DNA from: an uncultured Bacteroides sp.
GTDB taxonomy: Bacteria; Bacteroidota; Bacteroidia; Bacteroidales; Bacteroidaceae
Direction of reading: 5' to 3'
DNA length: 39,161 nt
NCBI GenBank assembly: GCA_959606905.1
Contig: CAUHML010000029.1
Location: 1-39,161 of the forward strand
Shown here one piece after another: positions 35,068 through 39,161 of this stretch (its first letter is position 1; every line of letters starts with the position of its first letter). Under the pieces are notes generated by a model. The model saw nothing but the letters and a program-made list of their open reading frames with translations, had not been told where the DNA came from and ran no database searches. The position numbers were made by a program, and so were the translations under genes.

Positions 35068-35319
35068 CAATAATTCCCGTATATGTTCCCATATATCCCG
35101 AAGAAACTTGAAACGGATTAAAACAAATTAAGATGTCAATCCCGAATCTGATACCACATAAAACACTGTATATTAGCGGTTACATTTACAGTTATTATGC
35201 TTTTGTTTTCATTTTCGAGTTTCCCGAACACATATCAAAACATATATTGCAGTTCCACGCTTTCTTTTTGTCTAATCCTGTCATTAAAGGAGTCGAATGG
35301 CGCAACTTTACTAATTACT

Positions 35320-36312
35320 ATGAATGGATTAGATTTTATTAAATCGAAACAACAGAGTTGGGCAAAAAGGAAAGGTTTCAATGTAGTAGGTGGAACTATA
35401 CCTAACAGAGGGGAAGCAAATTATTTACCTAATCTGACGGATAACCTGTTTGAACCATTGTCTAAAGGGAATTTGCTTTCTTACCAAAAGGGGGATGGAA
35501 ACGAAACAAAAGATTCTAAAACACGATTGGCAAAAATGAAAGCACTTCATTCATCTTCTGCGATTGTGGTTAATCTGTTCCAGTATTGGCAGGGAAAAGA
35601 TGTTTGTCCGATTCTAAATGTCTGCAAATTGACTTCAAGAACTACTAAGGTAGGCTATCTGATTAAGAATGTCGGTTCTGTTTCTCCTGAAAAAATTCCC
35701 ATAGTTCCTTCTCCACTTAATTACGAAATTAAATTTGAAGAGCAGTTTGAGATAAGTGGAGATAAATCTCAATTTCCACATTCACCCAATATTGATGTTG
35801 TGATTTATACTCCATTGTCTACTATTGGTATTGAGTCTAAATTTACAGAACCATATAGTAGTAGAAAACATGGAGGATTAAAACAAAAGTATGTTGAAAA
35901 TCTCTCTTTTTGGAACGGATTGCCTAATCTGTATGAATTAGCAAAAGAAATTTCTCCTGATGATACTAAGTTCCAGTATTTAGATGCGGCACAATTAATA
36001 AAACACATATTGGGACTGAAAAAGAATAGTGACGAATATAATTCAAATCTTGTTCAAAAGTATCATTTTGTAGAAGGTAAAAGGAATTTGATACTCAAAC
36101 GCAATTTTCATCTCTTATATCTTTGGTACGATGTAATAGGAAAAGAGGGAAGTAAGCATAGAAAAGAGATAGAGCAGTTTGCAGAAATTGCTAAAAAGGA
36201 CAATATAAAGTTTAGTCATATAACCTATCAAGAAGTGATAGCGAAACTATCAAAAGAATTTTATAATGGGAATGAATCTTATTGCAATTATCTAACGGAT
36301 AGGTATTTGTAA
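35320..36312 (+). CDS. PGN_0703-like PD-(D/E)XK restriction endonuclease
   Basis: This 330-residue protein carries a nuclease core at D159 (NIDVVIYT) and E172-S173-K174 (IGIESKFTEPY), a PD-(D/E)XK arrangement like that in the PGN_0703 family of putative restriction endonucleases. The N-terminus (VVGGTIPNRGEANYLPNLTDNL) and the C-terminal helical region were not recognised. The start at 35320 is chosen because the upstream open frame from 35197 is hydrophobic and unlike the family. No methyltransferase is nearby, so the gene is either an orphan nuclease or protected by another modification system. Confidence 0.78.
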   Translation: MNGLDFIKSKQQSWAKRKGFNVVGGTIPNRGEANYLPNLTDNLFEPLSKGNLLSYQKGDGNETKDSKTRLAKMKALHSSSAIVVNLFQYWQGKDVCPILNVCKLTSRTTKVGYLIKNVGSVSPEKIPIVPSPLNYEIKFEEQFEISGDKSQFPHSPNIDVVIYTPLSTIGIESKFTEPYSSRKHGGLKQKYVENLSFWNGLPNLYELAKEISPDDTKFQYLDAAQLIKHILGLKKNSDEYNSNLVQKYHFVEGKRNLILKRNFHLLYLWYDVIGKEGSKHRKEIEQFAEIAKKDNIKFSHITYQEVIAKLSKEFYNGNESYCNYLTDRYL

Positions 36313-36365
36313 AACGTATAAGTAAGTCTAATAAAAGTGTTTGTTCAATTTAAAGATAAAAAAAC

Positions 36366-37514
36366 ATGAAAACTATTGTTTTAGGTATGTTATTTGCGTT
36401 GTCTTGTAATTATTGTTTTGCACAACTGAAAATAGAAAATTCAACTCCAAAACCAGAGAAAAAAGATGTTTATGATGTATCTCAAGACCTTTATATACGA
36501 GAATCACATCGAGGGAGGTTTAATGATTCTTTAGACTATAAATCTTACCACAAATTTATCAATCAACGAATTTTCTGTATCTCGGACGAGGCTTTTGCTC
36601 CTTATGGAAACCGCTACGCTTTGAAACGTCAGCTTGTCAATCTTCCTACTCCGATAAAGGGTTGCATTCAGTACAAGAAAAAACAACTGGACTTTTCTAT
36701 TAATCAAATAGCAACTTACTTGTATCATCCAATCATTAAATCTGTCGATCCTCAATCTTCTAATGTAAAGGTTATTGATGATATGAGAGGGGATAATGCT
36801 AATTGGTCCTGTTATGAGAAGGACGATAAAAACCGGAAACCTTATACAATGGTTTTATATAATGCATACGCTCCTGATAATGTTGTAGTAAACGAACATG
36901 TTTCTTTGGTAGGAGATTCTTATCTTATTAAGAAAATATTAAGTCTTGATGAAGCCTTGAAACTCCTTGAAGAAGACCCACAAATAAAGCTTATTACAAA
37001 AAGTGAAAGTACACATGGTTTGGGTAAAAAAGAAACCTGTTATTATGAATCACTTGTTTCAGGAAAAACATTTTTAACCCCATCTGTACAAAATGATATT
37101 TTGATTAAAAACAACATAGAATTTGGTGGAAGTAATGATTGTGAATCTCCTATCTTTTTGATGGAAAGTAAAAGCGGAGAACTTTTTCTCACACGGCTGA
37201 ATGAAGACAAGTTTATATCAGGAATATCAATGAAGGATGGCTCTGCGTTTGCTTATACGACTTATATTTTAGAGAATCATATAGAATACTTGAAAGAAAA
37301 GTTTATAGGAAAACTGTATTCCATACGACATTATCCTAACCCTAACGAGAAAGGTCTAATAGAAGATATTGTACTTCGGGATAATGCATTGAGTGTAAAA
37401 TACGTAAATGTAGAAACAAAAGAAACAGGATATAGGTCTATGGAATGGGATTCTACAAATAAGCGGTGGGTAGTTGCTGATGCAGGTGAGATTATGCCAA
37501 AACAAACTAAATAA
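36366..37514 (+). CDS. Unrecognised secreted protein
   Basis: This 382-residue protein has a clear signal peptide (MKTIVLGMLFALSCNYCFA|Q), so it is exported. The mature part is polar with many aromatic and lysine residues and no motif or repeat I recognise. It is the first of four plus-strand genes with gaps of 34, 7 and 2 bp, which read as one operon. Its low GC content matches the rest of this right-end cargo. Confidence 0.75.
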   Translation: MKTIVLGMLFALSCNYCFAQLKIENSTPKPEKKDVYDVSQDLYIRESHRGRFNDSLDYKSYHKFINQRIFCISDEAFAPYGNRYALKRQLVNLPTPIKGCIQYKKKQLDFSINQIATYLYHPIIKSVDPQSSNVKVIDDMRGDNANWSCYEKDDKNRKPYTMVLYNAYAPDNVVVNEHVSLVGDSYLIKKILSLDEALKLLEEDPQIKLITKSESTHGLGKKETCYYESLVSGKTFLTPSVQNDILIKNNIEFGGSNDCESPIFLMESKSGELFLTRLNEDKFISGISMKDGSAFAYTTYILENHIEYLKEKFIGKLYSIRHYPNPNEKGLIEDIVLRDNALSVKYVNVETKETGYRSMEWDSTNKRWVVADAGEIMPKQTK

Positions 37515-37548
37515 ATATGCTGAATATTAACCGATTAATATTGATATT

Positions 37549-37833
37549 ATGAAATTTATATGTAACTTCTTATTAGTATTGAATTATATTGTTTATATTA
37601 TTGCCGATGTTAGTGCATGGGCGACAGATGTAAAATATGGACTTTTGTTTCTATTGCCTTTGATTGTATTTCCAATTGTTGTAAAATTAGCCCATAAGTT
37701 TGCGGTTTCACAAGCTGATAAGTTCTTTAAATCGGAATGGGATGTGTTTTTGAAGAAATTGAAATGGGGAAATTCTGTTGTTGTAGCAATCGTTGCTCTT
37801 TTTTATTGGCTGTTCTTAAGTCAACCAAATTAA
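37549..37833 (+). CDS. Small membrane protein
   Basis: This 94-residue protein has three hydrophobic stretches: about residues 5-20, 31-46 and 75-90. The central segment KLAHKFAVSQADKFFKSEWDVFLKKLKWG is amphipathic and basic. It is probably an inner-membrane protein. It lies 34 bp after the secreted protein gene and 7 bp before the next gene. Function unknown. Confidence 0.7.
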   Translation: MKFICNFLLVLNYIVYIIADVSAWATDVKYGLLFLLPLIVFPIVVKLAHKFAVSQADKFFKSEWDVFLKKLKWGNSVVVAIVALFYWLFLSQPN

Positions 37834-37840
37834 TAATTAT

Positions 37841-38311
37841 ATGATTGTTACCAAGATTGATACACCGTTTAGAAAGTTTTTGGAAAGTTTGAAAGTTCCG
37901 TCTGCACCACGAATGAAAGGCGGAACAATTTTCAACCCTGATGAGATAAACTATCTTGCACGATATTCAATTCCATTGGTTTATGAATTTGTGCAAGAGA
38001 ATGAAACCGATAGGGATTTTTATGAGAAGTTTGTTAAATGGCTACATGAAGAAATGCCTGTTTATGGGTATGTTGATGTTTATATGGTCGTTTACTTACG
38101 TTATGGACAATATTTAAGTAACGATGAATTTGGGTATTTGGAAAGAAATATTCCGGAGTGTTTCGAGAAAGGTCATGTATGGCTCTATGAAATAAACTAT
38201 CGTAGGCGTTTCCGTTTACGTATTCAATTGATTCGTTGCTTAAAAAAGGACTTTCAAAGAGTTATTCGGAAGGGTATTCATAAAATTGATTCCACAACAG
38301 ATAGGTTATAA
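37841..38311 (+). CDS. Unrecognised basic cytoplasmic protein
   Basis: This 156-residue protein has no signal peptide. The N-terminal two-thirds look helical (FNPDEINYLARYSIPLVYEFVQENETDRDFYEKFVKWLHEEM), and the C-terminus is strongly basic (YRRRFRLRIQLIRCLKKDFQRVIRKG), which could bind nucleic acid or the membrane surface. It lies between the small membrane protein (7 bp) and the last secreted protein (2 bp). Confidence 0.7.
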   Translation: MIVTKIDTPFRKFLESLKVPSAPRMKGGTIFNPDEINYLARYSIPLVYEFVQENETDRDFYEKFVKWLHEEMPVYGYVDVYMVVYLRYGQYLSNDEFGYLERNIPECFEKGHVWLYEINYRRRFRLRIQLIRCLKKDFQRVIRKGIHKIDSTTDRL

Positions 38312-38313
38312 TT

Positions 38314-38997
38314 ATGTATTTCAAGAGTATATTTTTAAGTATTATATGTAGTGTAATAGCATTTACTGCTAAGGCTCAAAAGAGTCTTCCTGTATTCCAA
38401 TCTTGGAATAAGGATAATTATCCCGTGTATGTTTCTCATATAGAACCACTAACTAAGGGAGCTAATAAACTTCCTCAAGAGACTATTCTGGAACTTAAGT
38501 CTCAATATTGTGCAGACAATGGCGCAATTCTATCCAAACTCACAAGAAAGGATATTATAACCTCTGATCCTATGGTCACCATAGTCCAGTTAAATGAATC
38601 AGAGCATGTAATTATTCCTACTTTGTTTTGGAATGTCAATCATTCTTCTAAAGATTGGTTAGAGATGTTTCAGATAAATGATTTTAAACAGAAGAACTGT
38701 GAAGCTGTAGCAATAGTAGATGGCAGTATAACATTCTTTGTTAGGAAAAGTTCTACCGAAGTAACTGTATTTTATTATAAGGATTTGTTCGTATTTATTT
38801 CACATAATATGAAAAAGAAAGTTTCTTTGACAGAACCTGGAATAGAAGAATTAATTAAATGGTTGCATTATGTTCCTGTTAAAAACATAACAAAAAGTGT
38901 AGAACATATAATCAAGGATATTAAGTCTAAGAAAGGTGATTTCTATTCTTTTGATTTTGATAGTTCTGTTTTTGATAGACAATTGAAAGACTTATGA
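38314..38997 (+). CDS. Second unrecognised secreted protein
   Basis: This 227-residue protein has a signal peptide (MYFKSIFLSIICSVIAFTAKA|Q). The mature domain has mixed strand and helix pattern with no recognised motif. It starts 2 bp after the previous gene, so it is translated from the same mRNA. It is the last gene of the island before the right arm repeat. Two exported proteins flanking a membrane and a basic protein suggest an envelope-located system, but nothing identifies its task. Confidence 0.72.
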   Translation: MYFKSIFLSIICSVIAFTAKAQKSLPVFQSWNKDNYPVYVSHIEPLTKGANKLPQETILELKSQYCADNGAILSKLTRKDIITSDPMVTIVQLNESEHVIIPTLFWNVNHSSKDWLEMFQINDFKQKNCEAVAIVDGSITFFVRKSSTEVTVFYYKDLFVFISHNMKKKVSLTEPGIEELIKWLHYVPVKNITKSVEHIIKDIKSKKGDFYSFDFDSSVFDRQLKDL

Positions 38998-39039
38998 AAC
39001 TGAATTAATGTCTAATCATACTACTTTATATTTGTAGTT

Positions 39040-39065
39040 TGTGTTCCAAATGTGTTCCACTAAAA
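39040..39065 (+). repeat. Right integrase arm-type repeat
   Basis: These 26 bp are identical to 10023-10048, carrying two TGTGTTCC octamers 11 bp apart. The copy lies 43 bp inside the right core repeat, compared with 104 bp on the left, so the two arms are placed asymmetrically as is usual for tyrosine integrases. Confidence 0.7.
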
Positions 39066-39104
39066 AATAAATCAGCCACTTACTATTTGTAAATGGCTGA
39101 TTTT
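39060..39104 (-). terminator. Element-supplied terminator for tRNA-Pro
   Basis: ATCAGCCACTTAC and GTAAATGGCTGAT form a 13-bp stem with one mismatch and a TATTT loop. On the minus strand, just downstream of the rebuilt tRNA-Pro, it is followed by a T-rich tract (complement of 39062-39070). It replaces the native terminator now stranded at 9826-9869. Confidence 0.7.
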
Positions 39105-39108
39105 CAAT

Positions 39109-39152
39109 GTCGGGGTGACTGGATTCGAACCAGCGACCACACGCCCCCCAGA
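39109..39152 (-). repeat. attR: 44-bp direct repeat
   Basis: These 44 bp are identical to 9875-9918. This copy is continuous with the tRNA body on its right, so it is the functional 3' half of tRNA-Pro. Confidence 0.92.
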
Positions 39153-39161
39153 CGCGTACTC
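39110..39161 (-). tRNA. tRNA-Pro (anticodon GGG), 5' part beyond the window
   Basis: On the minus strand the visible 52 nt give an anticodon arm CGCGT-CTGGGGG-GCGTG (GGG anticodon after U33), a variable region, a T arm GCTGG-TTCGAAT-CCAGT, the 3' acceptor strand CACCCCG and discriminator A. No CCA is encoded. The 5' acceptor and D arm lie past the window edge. Confidence 0.88.

Larger units (their letters stand above)
26341..35070 (-). mobile_element. Nested mobilizable element (relaxase, replication genes, tandem recombinases)
   Basis: All genes here are on the minus strand and form a mobilization/replication set with their own two integrases. The block is more GC-rich than the AT-rich cargo on its right and differs from the defence operon on its left. 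Its exact ends were not found: no convincing direct repeat was seen between 26220-26340 and 35035-35320, so the coordinates are gene limits only. Confidence 0.65.
9875..39152. mobile_element. 29.2-kb genomic island integrated in tRNA-Pro
   Basis: The island is defined by perfect 44-bp direct repeats (9875-9918 and 39109-39152) that coincide with the 3' half of tRNA-Pro. An inward-reading tyrosine integrase lies at the left end, and a 26-bp repeat sits inside each end. It carries its own excisionase-like and primase-like genes, a defence block, a second mobilizable module with relaxase and two recombinases, and unknown cargo. Base composition varies sharply between blocks (AT-rich left module and right cargo, more GC-rich relaxase module), which indicates assembly from several sources. 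Confidence 0.9.

Noticed and set aside
1..39161. CRISPR array
   Set aside because: No regularly spaced repeats of 25-40 bp with unique spacers were seen; the repeats found are att sites, short iteron-like motifs and hairpins.

Overview
This window looks like a Bacteroides chromosome (Bacteroidales, gut type). The evidence is a set of repeated TAnnTTTG promoter boxes, TIR, MobV, DUF6371 and DUF3987 proteins of Bacteroides type, a CzcA pump fused to its outer-membrane channel, and IntDOT-like tyrosine recombinases. All family names come from reading the sequence; no database search was run.

Layout. (1) 1-9870 is core chromosome. A minus-strand operon runs fused metal RND pump/outer-membrane factor, lipoprotein adaptor, LytS-type kinase, LytTR regulator. 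It is followed by a plus-strand glutathione peroxidase, then a Nudix hydrolase and a queA-type gene on the minus strand. (2) 9875-39152 is a 29.2-kb genomic island in the 3' half of a tRNA-Pro gene (anticodon GGG). It is bounded by a perfect 44-bp direct repeat, with a second 26-bp direct repeat just inside each end. The tRNA gene is rebuilt at the right end and its 3' remnant lies at the left end.

Inside the island: (2a) 10330-13880 is an integration/replication module: integrase, excisionase-like HTH, DUF6291 protein, VirE_N/PriCT_2 primase-like protein. (2b) 13881-14640 is a gene-poor stretch with a strong candidate structured, pseudoknotted RNA. (2c) 14641-26220 is a defence block: a divergent TIR-domain effector, a small XRE regulator, a DUF2971 protein, a type I restriction-modification operon (hsdM, DUF1016 nuclease, hsdS, hsdR), then a PHP-domain/ABC-type ATPase and an 81-residue protein behind hsdR. 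(2d) 26341-35070, all on the minus strand and more GC-rich than its surroundings, reads as a nested mobilizable element: MobV relaxase, oriT-like hairpins, DUF6371 primase-like protein, a cluster of TGCA-core repeats, DUF3987 ATPase, HTH protein, an accessory protein, and two tandem tyrosine recombinases. (2e) 35320-38997 is AT-rich cargo: a PGN_0703-type PD-(D/E)XK endonuclease and four unrecognised genes, two of them with signal peptides.

How it may work together: the outer integrase and att sites move the island, and the nested relaxase could let it be mobilized by a helper conjugative element. The payload is layered defence: DNA restriction, a TIR effector likely to act on NAD+, and a PHP-ATPase placed where retaliatory systems such as PrrC sit beside type I systems. 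The best candidates for undescribed biology are the pseudoknotted RNA next to the TIR gene, the PHP-ATPase/81-aa pair, the 28-bp perfect palindrome inside the DUF1016 gene, and the four-gene secreted/membrane cluster at the right end.
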